Of a DNA stretch of 9,266 nt, positions 1 to 6,596 are shown in pieces; the stretch's first letter is position 1, and every line of letters starts with the position of its first letter. Source of the stretch: Chamaesiphon sp. GTDB taxonomy: Bacteria > Cyanobacteriota > Cyanobacteriia > Cyanobacteriales > Chamaesiphonaceae. The DNA lies in assembly GCA_026786125.1 (NCBI GenBank), contig JAJAYU010000258.1, positions 1 to 9,266 of the forward strand, read 5' to 3'. Below the pieces are notes generated by a model. That model was not told the DNA's origin and searched no databases. It saw nothing but the letters and a program-made list of their open reading frames with translations. Made by a program: the position numbers and the translations under genes.

Positions 1-730
1 ATTCTTGATAGCGAGATGGGTATCGATCGACAAAAATATCCATCAAGTAACGGGTCGCTTTTACTTGCTTTCGAAAATTGTGAAAGACTTTACCATGAAC
101 AAGTAGTAGTTGAGAAACTGCTAATTCTGGCTCGATTCCTGAATCCACATCCAGATCGATCCACCAGCTAGCATCGATCAAAAGCTTGCCGATGGCTGGT
201 AATAGCAATTCGGGTAAGATCGATCCGACGGCTACTGTGTCTGTTGGTAGATATTGAGGATTATTCAGCCAGTTATTAATTCCTAACTTAAAGTATTGAT
301 AGTCTCGGTCTTTGAGCATCAATTTGACTTTGAGAATTTCCTTACGACGGCGTTTGAGGATTGTGGCAAGTACTTTGTCCATATGTACTTTTTCTGCATC
401 TGGGAGATTAATTTCACGGGACTTACAAGTCTTTTTCAAAACATCTAAATCGCGGACTTTGCCTAGTACTTTAGCAATTTTACCAATCTGTTTCTCGCCC
501 ATCACAGCGGGAATGTCTAGAATAGATCCAAATGCTTGAATCTGCGATCGCAATCGCCGCAAACTCACCCGCATCTGATGAATGGCTTCTACATCATCAT
601 CTGCCAGTACTTTTGATTCTAGAGTCAGGATGGTAACATATTCTTTTTGGATGGCTGGATAAATATAGTCAGCAAGGGTAACTGTTACATTAGGGTCGTC
701 TTGTTCAAATAGTATCAAGTTTTGATTCAC
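1..730 (-). CDS. CHAD-domain protein (partial, C-terminus off the left edge)
   Basis: The 243 codons in the window match the CHAD family, conserved alpha-helical histidine domains that bind inorganic polyphosphate. Visible hallmarks are HQMRVSLRRLR at residues 51-61, LGKVRDLDVL at 89-98, a basic KRRRK cluster at 126-130, and a second CHAD repeat beginning VFHNFRKQVKATRYLMDIF at about 215-233. The basic and histidine residues of these helices are the known polyphosphate-contacting type. No CYTH (triphosphate tunnel) domain precedes the CHAD part, so this appears to be a stand-alone CHAD protein. The start is GTG at 728-730, with AGGA (TCCT on the plus strand at 740-743) nine bases upstream. 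An in-frame GTG at 767-769 is a longer alternative without a better ribosome site, and the first in-frame ATG lies inside the CHAD motif and is too late. The frame is closed upstream by a stop. Family assignment is firm; cellular role is inferred. Confidence 0.87.
   Translation of the reverse strand, partial: MNQNLILFEQDDPNVTVTLADYIYPAIQKEYVTILTLESKVLADDDVEAIHQMRVSLRRLRSQIQAFGSILDIPAVMGEKQIGKIAKVLGKVRDLDVLKKTCKSREINLPDAEKVHMDKVLATILKRRRKEILKVKLMLKDRDYQYFKLGINNWLNNPQYLPTDTVAVGSILPELLLPAIGKLLIDASWWIDLDVDSGIEPELAVSQLLLVHGKVFHNFRKQVKATRYLMDIFVDRYPSRYQE
544..551. repeat. HIP1 octamer GCGATCGC
   Basis: Exact palindromic HIP1 site inside the CHAD gene. HIP1 is strongly over-represented in many cyanobacterial genomes, so this supports the host assignment. 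Confidence 0.85.
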
Positions 731-961
731 GATCGTCGTTCCTGTAGTGTGAAGAGGATCTAATTTCACCTCGATCTTAACCAAACTATTATCTCATCGT
801 CATTTCACCACCACCTGTGATACTTTTTACAGATAGTGACATACATTTAGCTCGATCGAGATTACAAAGCCTAATCTGCAAAGTGAGTCAGTAGACAGGT
901 GCAATTATTTATACAACAGATCGTACCTGATATTTATCTATACTATTTAGCTTGTAACTAT

Positions 962-982
962 CAATTATCAATTATCAATTAT
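962..982 (+). repeat. CAATTAT heptamer tract, three perfect copies
   Basis: Three perfect tandem CAATTAT units, flanked by degenerate units TAACTAT (955-961) and CAACTAG (983-989), end six bases before the GST start codon. The same heptamer occurs four times at 6569-6596 and in degenerate inverted form at 9130-9150. It resembles the short tandemly repeated repetitive (STRR) class of cyanobacteria. It is readable in the GST frame as NYQLSIINYQL-like residues, which is a repeat artefact rather than protein. Confidence 0.8.
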
Positions 983-994
983 CAACTAGATAAC

Positions 995-1957
995 ATGGCA
1001 ATCCCCCCAAGCTGGATCATCCAAACTGGTCGCTCGATCTGGACGCAGATCTGGCTAGTAATGATGTCACAACTCGCACCCAGAAACAAGCGCGGTGAAT
1101 ATCAACGACCCCAGAGTGAATTCCGGCACCGGATTGACGGTGGCAAATATACCCCAGCCCCAAATCGGTATCGCTTATATGTCGGCTGGAGTTGTCCCTG
1201 GGCGCATCGTACTCTGATAGTCAGAGCGTTAAAAGGCTTGGAAAGTACGATCGATGTTGTCCTGCTGTGGGGTGATGCCAATGCCGGAGGTTGGACGTTT
1301 TCTCAGCCAGAGTATGAATGTAAGACATTAGCCGAATTATATCGGTTTGCCAATCCAGACTATCAGGGTCGATCGACCGTCCCAATGCTGTGGGATACTC
1401 AGACCAATTCGATCGTCAACAATGAAAGTGCCGAAATCATCGAGATTTTCAACGCTGAATTTAATGCTTATGCCACCCATCCCGAACTAGATCTAGCTCC
1501 AGTTGACCTACAAGACGCGATCGAGCAGTGGAACGATGTCATCTACAAAACCGTTAATAATGGGGTCTACCGCTGCGGTTTTGCTCAAACACAGGTAGCT
1601 TACGACCAAGCGCACCATGAATTGTTTGATACACTTGATCGAATCAATGACTTACTAGCCACCCAAGCCTATCTATGCGGCGAATTACTCACTCTTGCAG
1701 ATGTACGGTTATTTACAACCCTGATTCGCTTCGATCTGGTCTACTACAGCCTATTCAAATGCAATCGTCGCCAGATTCGAGATTATCCCCATCTGCTCAC
1801 CTATCTTCAAAAAATCTATCAGCTACCTGGAGTTGCTGCAACATGCAATTTCCCGACGATCTTGGCGGACTATTACGGCAATCTCTTTCCGCTCAATCCT
1901 GGCGGGATTATTCCCCAGCTACCAGATCTGAGCTACTTAAATGAGGCTGGAGCCTGA
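995..1957 (+). CDS. Xi-class glutathione S-transferase / glutathionyl-hydroquinone reductase family
   Basis: A 320-residue cytosolic protein of the GS-HQR (YqjG/ECM4-like) family, which reduces glutathionyl-hydroquinones with glutathione through a catalytic cysteine. The N-terminal thioredoxin-like fold carries YVGWSCPWAHRTLI at 62-75, with C67 as the expected catalytic residue in the family CPWAHR motif. VPMLWD (129-134) and NNESAEII (142-149) form the usual cis-proline and glutathione gamma-glutamyl site. The helical C-terminal domain has LTLADVRLFTTLIRFD at 232-247 and YYSLFKCN at 250-257, both characteristic of the class. Length is normal for the family. I chose ATG 995: the frame stays open upstream to a GTG at 899, but those 32 codons are largely heptamer repeat. 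No clear Shine-Dalgarno is present. The gene is divergent from the CHAD gene and is followed by a strong hairpin. The physiological substrate is not evident from context. Confidence 0.9.
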   Translation: MAIPPSWIIQTGRSIWTQIWLVMMSQLAPRNKRGEYQRPQSEFRHRIDGGKYTPAPNRYRLYVGWSCPWAHRTLIVRALKGLESTIDVVLLWGDANAGGWTFSQPEYECKTLAELYRFANPDYQGRSTVPMLWDTQTNSIVNNESAEIIEIFNAEFNAYATHPELDLAPVDLQDAIEQWNDVIYKTVNNGVYRCGFAQTQVAYDQAHHELFDTLDRINDLLATQAYLCGELLTLADVRLFTTLIRFDLVYYSLFKCNRRQIRDYPHLLTYLQKIYQLPGVAATCNFPTILADYYGNLFPLNPGGIIPQLPDLSYLNEAGA

Positions 1958-1960
1958 AAA

Positions 1961-1996
1961 TGATAATGGCAAGTAGCTAACTACTTGCCATTGTTA
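1961..1996. terminator. Strong hairpin between convergent GST and cp12 genes, probable bidirectional terminator
   Basis: AATGGCAAGTAG (1965-1976) and CTACTTGCCATT (1981-1992) are perfect inverted copies around a CTAA loop. With G-U pairs in RNA the stem extends to 16 bp (1961-1996). It begins three bases after the GST stop. Read on the minus strand the stem is followed by an ATCATTTT-like U-rich run, so it looks better as a terminator for the cp12 transcript arriving from the right. Read on the plus strand no U-tract follows, so it may instead protect the GST mRNA 3' end. Confidence 0.65.
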
Positions 1997-2074
1997 TAGA
2001 GGTCGAAATTCCAAAGCATCTACAAAACTGGATCTATCGATCTTTTGATTGTCAGCACTCGCTTCTGAGTCTGA

Positions 2075-2317
2075 TTAAGTATCATAGAGCAGACATTCTT
2101 GAGCATCTGGATTGTCATCACAGAAGCGTTCGAGTGAATTCTGGGGCTTAGCATTGCGTTGGTGTCCTGCTTCCTGATGCAATTCTTCGAGGGTTTCCAT
2201 TGCTACGGCAAATTCAGGAGAAGTCTTGCCAAATGTTTCGCCAGCTTGGTGAGCAGCTTCCCTGGCTTGCTCAATTCGTTCATCGATGGTAATTGTTTTT
2301 TCTTGAGAGTTGCTCAT
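2075..2317 (-). CDS. cp12: CP12-family protein with only the C-terminal cysteine pair
   Basis: An 80-residue protein related to CP12, the small, largely disordered redox linker that assembles glyceraldehyde-3-phosphate dehydrogenase and phosphoribulokinase into an inactive complex in the dark. The C-terminus SLERFCDDNPDAQECLLYD (61-79) is diagnostic: C66 and C75 form the GAPDH-binding loop, with eight residues between them as usual. The central helix METLEELHQEAGHQR (40-54) corresponds to the family AWDxVEEL region, but with M-E in place of the W-D. The N-terminal cysteine pair is missing: by alignment with the remembered family pattern, G26 and F36 occupy those positions. ATG 2317 was chosen because homology begins there; the open frame continues upstream to an ATG at 2425 through unrelated sequence. 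No good Shine-Dalgarno is seen. It is convergent with the GST gene and divergent from prs. It may bind GAPDH with weaker or altered coupling to PRK (inference). Confidence 0.85.
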   Translation of the reverse strand: MSNSQEKTITIDERIEQAREAAHQAGETFGKTSPEFAVAMETLEELHQEAGHQRNAKPQNSLERFCDDNPDAQECLLYDT

Positions 2318-2539
2318 GATTCTAGCTATATTCTGTAAATTATTTCCCGATCTTGCCGATCGGTCTGCTTTATATTGTATCTTTCCCCTCCTGAAAGACA
2401 GCATCACAAATGTAGAGGTTTCCACACATTTCAGAATACTTACAGTCTAAAATCAATTTTTTTGGATTTATATGGGACGGGAGGTAGAAGAGAGTGTTAA
2501 GATCGCCTTGCAAAATATAGAACTTACTGAGGGTCTGCT
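2318..2539. promoter_or_regulatory. Divergent cp12/prs intergenic region
   Basis: These 222 bases must hold the promoters of both cp12 (leftward) and prs (rightward), but I could not fix a convincing -35/-10 pair for either. Visible items are a 6-bp inverted repeat CCGATC/GATCGG (2347-2352 and 2358-2363, loop TTGCC) in the cp12 leader, a purine-rich AGGAGGGG read on the minus strand (2385-2392) with no start codon at proper distance behind it, a run of seven T around 2455-2461, and the prs ribosome site at the right end. Confidence 0.4.
2529..2533 (+). promoter_or_regulatory. Shine-Dalgarno of prs supporting a GTG start
   Basis: GAGGG lies six bases before the GTG at 2540-2542, a good spacing. 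It decides the start codon of prs, because no ATG exists at the N-terminal end conserved in the family. Confidence 0.65.
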
Positions 2540-3529
2540 GTGATCCGGTCTGCCACTTTGACGCTTCCCACAATCCCATCGATTAGTGAAAACAGCCGTC
2601 TCCGCCTGTTTTCTGGTAATGCTAATGTCCCGCTCTCTCAGGAAATCGCTCGCTACCTCGGACTCGATCTTGGGCCGAGGATTTACAAGCGATTTGCTGA
2701 TGGGGAAATCTACGTCCAAATCCAAGAATCGATTCGCGGCTGTGATGTTTATCTGATCCAGCCCACCTGTCGCCCTGTCAATGATAACTTGATGGAACTG
2801 TTCATCATGATCGATGCTTGTCGGCGGGCTTCAGCACGTCAGATTACGGCGGTAATTCCTTACTATGGCTATGCTCGTGCCGATCGCAAGACAGCGGGAC
2901 GGGAATCGATTACAGCCAAATTAGTTGCCAATCAGATTACCGCTGCGGGTGCCGATCGAGTATTGGCAATGGATCTCCATTCTGCCCAAATCCAAGGCTA
3001 CTTCGATATTCCCGTCGATCATATTTATGGTTCCCCAGCAATTATTGATTACTTGCTCAAGAAAAACTTACCCGATGTGGTTGTAGTATCCCCAGATGTT
3101 GGCGGCGTTGCCCGTGCTCGCGCTTTTGCCAAGAAAATGAATGATGCACCCCTAGCGATTATTGATAAACGCCGTCAGGCGCACAATGTCGCGGAAGTGA
3201 TGAATGTGATCGGTGATGTCGATGGTAAAACAGCGATCATTGTCGATGACATGATCGATACCGCTGGCACTATTTCCGAGGGTGCCAAGATCTTGCGGCA
3301 GCAAGGAGCGCGCCAAGTCTATGCCTGTGCGATTCACGCAGTATTTTCACCGCCAGCGATCGAACGGTTGTCTAGCGGCATCTTTGAGGAAGTGATTGTC
3401 ACTAATACGCTCCCCATCCCTGAAGATCAGCGTTTCCCCCAACTAAAAGTGCTGTCTGTCGCTAATTTACTCGGCGAGACGATCTGGCGCATACATGAGG
3501 AAAATTCTGTAAGTAGTATGTTTCGGTAA
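2540..3529 (+). CDS. prs: Ribose-phosphate pyrophosphokinase (PRPP synthetase)
   Basis: Makes 5-phosphoribosyl 1-pyrophosphate from ribose 5-phosphate and ATP in the cytoplasm, the entry point to purine, pyrimidine, histidine, tryptophan and NAD synthesis. The 329-residue protein is full length for the class I enzyme. Motifs in order: LRLFSGNANVPLSQEIA (21-37), KRFADGEIYVQIQESIRG (50-67), PYYGYARADRK (107-117), MDLHSAQIQGYFDIPVDH (144-161) with H147 of the ATP/metal site, PDVGGVARA (185-193), the flexible-loop lysine K210 in IDKRR, and the PRPP-binding loop VDDMIDTAGTI (235-245). A short N-terminal extension (MIRSATLTLP) precedes the conserved part, as I recall from cyanobacterial homologues. 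GTG start with GAGGG upstream. Its TAA shares a base with the ATG of panC (TAATG), so the two are probably transcribed together and translationally coupled. Confidence 0.97.
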   Translation: MIRSATLTLPTIPSISENSRLRLFSGNANVPLSQEIARYLGLDLGPRIYKRFADGEIYVQIQESIRGCDVYLIQPTCRPVNDNLMELFIMIDACRRASARQITAVIPYYGYARADRKTAGRESITAKLVANQITAAGADRVLAMDLHSAQIQGYFDIPVDHIYGSPAIIDYLLKKNLPDVVVVSPDVGGVARARAFAKKMNDAPLAIIDKRRQAHNVAEVMNVIGDVDGKTAIIVDDMIDTAGTISEGAKILRQQGARQVYACAIHAVFSPPAIERLSSGIFEEVIVTNTLPIPEDQRFPQLKVLSVANLLGETIWRIHEENSVSSMFR

Positions 3530-4377
3530 TGGATTTAGCTATTTTTACTACTCCGAGCGAACTCGGTCATTATCTTCAGTCCCACCGTTCCCAATCAATC
3601 GGATTTGTACCGACGATGGGCGCATTGCATGTGGGACACCAAAGTTTGATCGATCGCGCCAGGCATGAAAATACCCTCGTAATTGTGAGTATTTTTGTCA
3701 ATCCCTTACAATTTGGGCCAAATGAAGATCTCGATCAATATCCCCGTCAATTGGAAATTGATCGAGCTATTTGTGAAACAGCAGGGGTAGACGTACTATT
3801 CATACCTACACCTGAAAGCATGGGGATTAGGGATACCCTCACCCAAGTGATTCCACCTCCCATGATGACGAGTGGGCTGTGTGGACGGACTCGCACTGGA
3901 CATTTTCAGGGTGTTGCCACCATTGTCACCAAGCTGCTGAATATCGTTCAACCCGATCGAGCCTACTTTGGTGAAAAAGATGCCCAACAGTTAGCAATTA
4001 TTCGCAAAATTGTTGCAGATCTTAATCTACCTGTAGATATTATTGGTTGTTCGACACTCCGCGCTGATTCGGGTTTAGCGCATAGCTCTCGCAATCAATA
4101 TTTATCACCCACAGGCAAAGCTCAATCAGCAGTAATTTATCGGAGCTTAAAACAAGCGCAAGTATTAGTAGCTAGTGGCGAAACCCATCCACCAGCAATT
4201 TTAGCTGCTGTTGTGACAGAACTAGGAACAGTGCCTGAATTTCAATTAGAGTACCTAGAGCTTGTGGATCCTGAGACCCTACAATTGATCGAAGTAGTGG
4301 ATCGATCGGTGCTAATTGCGATCGCTGGTAGGATCGAAAATACGCGATTAATTGATAATATTACGATTGATAAGTAG
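3529..4377 (+). CDS. panC: Pantoate--beta-alanine ligase, stand-alone (no cytidylate kinase domain)
   Basis: Catalyses the ATP-dependent condensation of pantoate and beta-alanine to pantothenate, the precursor of CoA. The 282 residues cover the complete ligase: FVPTMGALHVGHQSLI (26-41) with the HxGH nucleotide-binding signature at 34-37, SIFVNPLQFGPNEDLDQYPR (54-73), CGRTRTGHFQGVATIVTKL (118-136), the YFGEKDAQQ block (147-154) and the KMSKS-like SSRNQYLS (186-193). The protein ends at LIDNITIDK. In many cyanobacteria PanC continues at this point into a cytidylate kinase (CMP kinase) domain beginning near a P-loop. Here a stop codon closes the frame and the following 93 bases hold no kinase remnant. 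Initiation is probably coupled to prs through the 1-base overlap TAATG. The ligase assignment is very firm; absence of the kinase is directly seen. Confidence 0.96.
   Translation: MDLAIFTTPSELGHYLQSHRSQSIGFVPTMGALHVGHQSLIDRARHENTLVIVSIFVNPLQFGPNEDLDQYPRQLEIDRAICETAGVDVLFIPTPESMGIRDTLTQVIPPPMMTSGLCGRTRTGHFQGVATIVTKLLNIVQPDRAYFGEKDAQQLAIIRKIVADLNLPVDIIGCSTLRADSGLAHSSRNQYLSPTGKAQSAVIYRSLKQAQVLVASGETHPPAILAAVVTELGTVPEFQLEYLELVDPETLQLIEVVDRSVLIAIAGRIENTRLIDNITIDK
4318..4325. repeat. HIP1 octamer GCGATCGC
   Basis: Exact HIP1 palindrome in the 3' part of panC, encoding the I-A-I-A-G stretch of the ligase C-terminus. Confidence 0.85.
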
Positions 4378-4416
4378 TACAAATTTAGCAATCCGATCGG
4401 CTTAATCAATGACCAG

Positions 4417-4443
4417 TTGTATTTGGGAGAGACTTGCTAAAAT
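4417..4443 (+). promoter_or_regulatory. Tentative promoter for the Uma2 gene
   Basis: TTGTAT (4417-4422) and TAAAAT (4438-4443) resemble -35 and -10 elements, but their 15-base spacing is short. They lie 28 bases or more before the Uma2 start codon, in the 93-base gap after panC. This is pattern matching only; the gene could equally be read through from prs-panC. Confidence 0.25.
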
Positions 4444-4470
4444 TGAGGTTAGATAGCAGAGTGAAATTTT

Positions 4471-5277
4471 ATGACCGCCGTAATTCTCGACTCCACCGCT
4501 AACAAAATTCCCAATCCTGACATCTTCTACCCTAGTTCCGACGGAGAACCATTGGCTGAATCCTACGACCATCTCTATGTCATCATGACTACACTGGCGA
4601 TGCTCCTAGCTCACATCAAAGGTCAACAAGCGATAGTTCTAGCTGACCAATTTTTATACTATGCTCAGGGATTTCCGCGTCTGCGAGTCGCACCTGATGT
4701 GATGGTGATTTTTAATGTGGAGCCAGGGGGACGGGATAATTACAAGATTTGGGAAGAAGGGCAAGTCCCCTCGGTGATCTTTGAAATGACTTCTCCAGGT
4801 ACCCGCAGCAAAGATGATGTTGAGAAGAAGCATCTGTATGAAAGTCTAGGCGTGACTGAATACTGGCAATTCGATCCACGCGGTGAATGGATTCCCGAAA
4901 AGCTACGAGGTTATCGTTTACAGGGAGATGAAGAACCAGTTTATGTGCCGATCTCTGATCATACCAGTCAGGTATTGCAGTTACGTTTGGTTGTGGAAGC
5001 TAAAATCATTGCTTTTTATCGGTTAGATGATGGTGTAAGATTGTTGCCTTTGGAAGAGTTAAATATTGCTCTAGAACAGCAAATACAGAAAGCTGAGGCG
5101 GAATCTCGACGCGCCGATCTTGAATCTCAAAAAGCCGATCAAGCGATCCAAAAAACACGAGAGCTAGAAGCCCAAATAGCCTTATATCAACAGCGATTGG
5201 GTGAATTACCTCTCGATTCTCCAACGGAGACGCGATTGCAAGGCAAACGTGAACCTACCGCGAACGATCAAATCTAA
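4471..5277 (+). CDS. Uma2-family (DUF820) PD-(D/E)XK nuclease-like protein with C-terminal coiled coil
   Basis: A 268-residue member of the Uma2/DUF820 family, restriction-endonuclease-fold proteins that occur in many copies in cyanobacteria and whose biological role is mostly unknown. Core residues are visible: RVAPDVMVIF (72-81) with D76, SVIFEMTSPGTRSKDDVEKK (101-120) with E105 and the trailing S/T and lysines, and HLYESLGVTEYWQFDPRG (121-138), the typical GVxEYWxxDP segment. Residues 195-245 are rich in E, Q, K, A and R with heptad-like spacing (EQQIQKAEAESRRADLESQK), predicting a coiled coil that may mediate oligomerisation. No toxin, methylase or transposase lies beside it, so context gives no DNA-processing role. 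ATG 4471 is the natural start, with only a weak GAG upstream. It stops 10 nt before nspC, so the two are likely co-transcribed. Nuclease activity is family inference. Confidence 0.88.
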   Translation: MTAVILDSTANKIPNPDIFYPSSDGEPLAESYDHLYVIMTTLAMLLAHIKGQQAIVLADQFLYYAQGFPRLRVAPDVMVIFNVEPGGRDNYKIWEEGQVPSVIFEMTSPGTRSKDDVEKKHLYESLGVTEYWQFDPRGEWIPEKLRGYRLQGDEEPVYVPISDHTSQVLQLRLVVEAKIIAFYRLDDGVRLLPLEELNIALEQQIQKAEAESRRADLESQKADQAIQKTRELEAQIALYQQRLGELPLDSPTETRLQGKREPTANDQI

Positions 5278-5287
5278 TTGACTAAAT

Positions 5288-6445
5288 ATGACTCAAATTA
5301 ACGACGCAACTTTATCTACTATTCCTTCGCCTTGTTTTGTCCTAGAAGAAGAATTGCTAGCGCGAAATTTAGCCGTGTTCGATCGAGTCCAACAAGCTGC
5401 TCCAATTCGGGTGATGCTGGCTTTGAAAGGATTTTCGCTGTTTCATAGCTTCCCACAGCTTCGCACTGTACTCAAGGGTGCTTCGGCTAGTTCTCTATGG
5501 GAAGCCAGACTTGCTGCTGAAGAGTTTGGGACGGAGGTACATGTTTATTCGACCGCTTATCGAGCGGAAGATGTCCCAGATATTCTACCAATTGCGTCCC
5601 ACATGACCTTCAATTCGCTCACTCAATGGGAGCAATTTCGATCGCAAGTCCTAAATTCGACACCTCATCAACCATCCCCAGGTTTGCGGATCAATCCTGA
5701 ATATTCACCAGTCAAAACTGCTCTCTACAATCCCTGCCAACCCTCCACGAGATTGGGTGTTTCCGCTAGTCAGATGGGTGAGACTTTGCCAGAAGGCATC
5801 GATGGATTTTTATCACACAATTTATGTGAAAGTGATTCATTTGCCTTAGAGAAAACGATCGCCAATGTCGAGAAATTATTTGGGCGGTTTTTACCCCAAC
5901 TCAAATGGTTGAATTTTGGGGGCGGTCACTTGATGACGCGAAAGGATTATGATGTGGATCATGCGATCGATGTGTTAAATGCTTTTCATGATCGTCACCC
6001 CCACATTCAATTACTAATGGAGCCAGGATCGGCAATCGCCTGGGAAACTGGATTTTTAATCGGTAAGGTATTGGATCTAATTCCGATCAATGATCTGGTA
6101 AATGTGATGCTAGATGTGTCATTTACCGCTCACATGCCTGATTGTTTAGAGATGCCTTACAAACCAGCAATTCGTGGCGCACGAGCACCAGAAACTGGCG
6201 ATACAATGTACCGAATGGGTGGCTCTAGTTGTCTAGCTGGTGACTTTTTAGGTGACTATGCTTTTGATCGAGAGTTAAAAGTTGGAGATCGAATTATCTT
6301 TGAAGATATGATGCACTATACAATGGTCAAAACTTCAATGTTTAATGGTGTCGTTCATCCCTCGATCGGTCGGATTGATAAAGAAGGTAACTTTAAACTG
6401 TGGCGCGAGTTTTCCTACGAAGATTATCGCTCTAGATTGGGCTAG
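5288..6445 (+). CDS. nspC: Carboxynorspermidine decarboxylase
   Basis: A PLP-dependent fold-III (alanine racemase-like) decarboxylase that converts carboxynorspermidine or carboxyspermidine to norspermidine or spermidine, the last step of the alternative polyamine route. The 385 residues match the family length. Features: PSPCFVLEEELL at the N-terminus (13-24), Schiff-base lysine K47 in ALKGFS, RINPEYS (134-140), HNLCESDS (177-184), LNFGGGH (208-214) and EPGSAIAWETGFLIG (245-259) for PLP phosphate and dimer contacts, the catalytic cysteine C315 with D319 in SSCLAGD, and EDMMHYTMVKTSMFNG (339-354) near the end. ATG 5288 has no good Shine-Dalgarno and lies 10 nt after the Uma2 stop, so it may depend on upstream translation. 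The partner carboxynorspermidine dehydrogenase, often nearby in bacteria, is not in this window. Whether the product is spermidine or norspermidine cannot be told from sequence. Confidence 0.93.
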   Translation: MTQINDATLSTIPSPCFVLEEELLARNLAVFDRVQQAAPIRVMLALKGFSLFHSFPQLRTVLKGASASSLWEARLAAEEFGTEVHVYSTAYRAEDVPDILPIASHMTFNSLTQWEQFRSQVLNSTPHQPSPGLRINPEYSPVKTALYNPCQPSTRLGVSASQMGETLPEGIDGFLSHNLCESDSFALEKTIANVEKLFGRFLPQLKWLNFGGGHLMTRKDYDVDHAIDVLNAFHDRHPHIQLLMEPGSAIAWETGFLIGKVLDLIPINDLVNVMLDVSFTAHMPDCLEMPYKPAIRGARAPETGDTMYRMGGSSCLAGDFLGDYAFDRELKVGDRIIFEDMMHYTMVKTSMFNGVVHPSIGRIDKEGNFKLWREFSYEDYRSRLG

Positions 6446-6568
6446 CAGCAAAAAATCTCGACTGTCTTGTCTGACTACTTTCTTCAAACAACTTGTTGCT
6501 TGGATAAAATGTATCGTAAATTAATAACTTAACAAGGAGCAGGGGTTTAAATTCCCATCTTAAAAACC

Positions 6569-6596
6569 CAATTATCAATTATCAATTATCAATTAT
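6569..6596 (+). repeat. CAATTAT heptamer tract, four perfect copies
   Basis: Four perfect tandem CAATTAT units that touch the stop codon of pyrD (TTA on the plus strand at 6597-6599). The unit is identical to the tract before the GST gene. It lies in the 151-base gap between convergent nspC and pyrD, in which I see no convincing Rho-independent terminator. A weak GGGTTT/AAACCC pair (6543-6548 and 6564-6569) sits beside the repeat. Confidence 0.85.

Noticed and set aside
899..994. N-terminal extension of the GST from GTG 899
   Set aside because: The 32 extra codons are mostly CAATTAT repeat and unrelated sequence; the family N-terminus begins at ATG 995.
2318..2425. N-terminal extension of cp12 from ATG 2425
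   Set aside because: The 36 extra residues have no similarity to CP12, and the remaining 80 residues have the family's normal length.
4471..5277. Uma2 gene as evidence of a defence or restriction system
   Set aside because: No methylase, specificity subunit, toxin, helicase or mobile-element gene accompanies it; Uma2 genes are scattered widely in cyanobacteria.
6485..6502. Imperfect inverted repeat CAAACAA/TTGCTTG as nspC terminator
   Set aside because: It has an internal mismatch, is AT-rich and has no following U-tract, so it is too weak to call.
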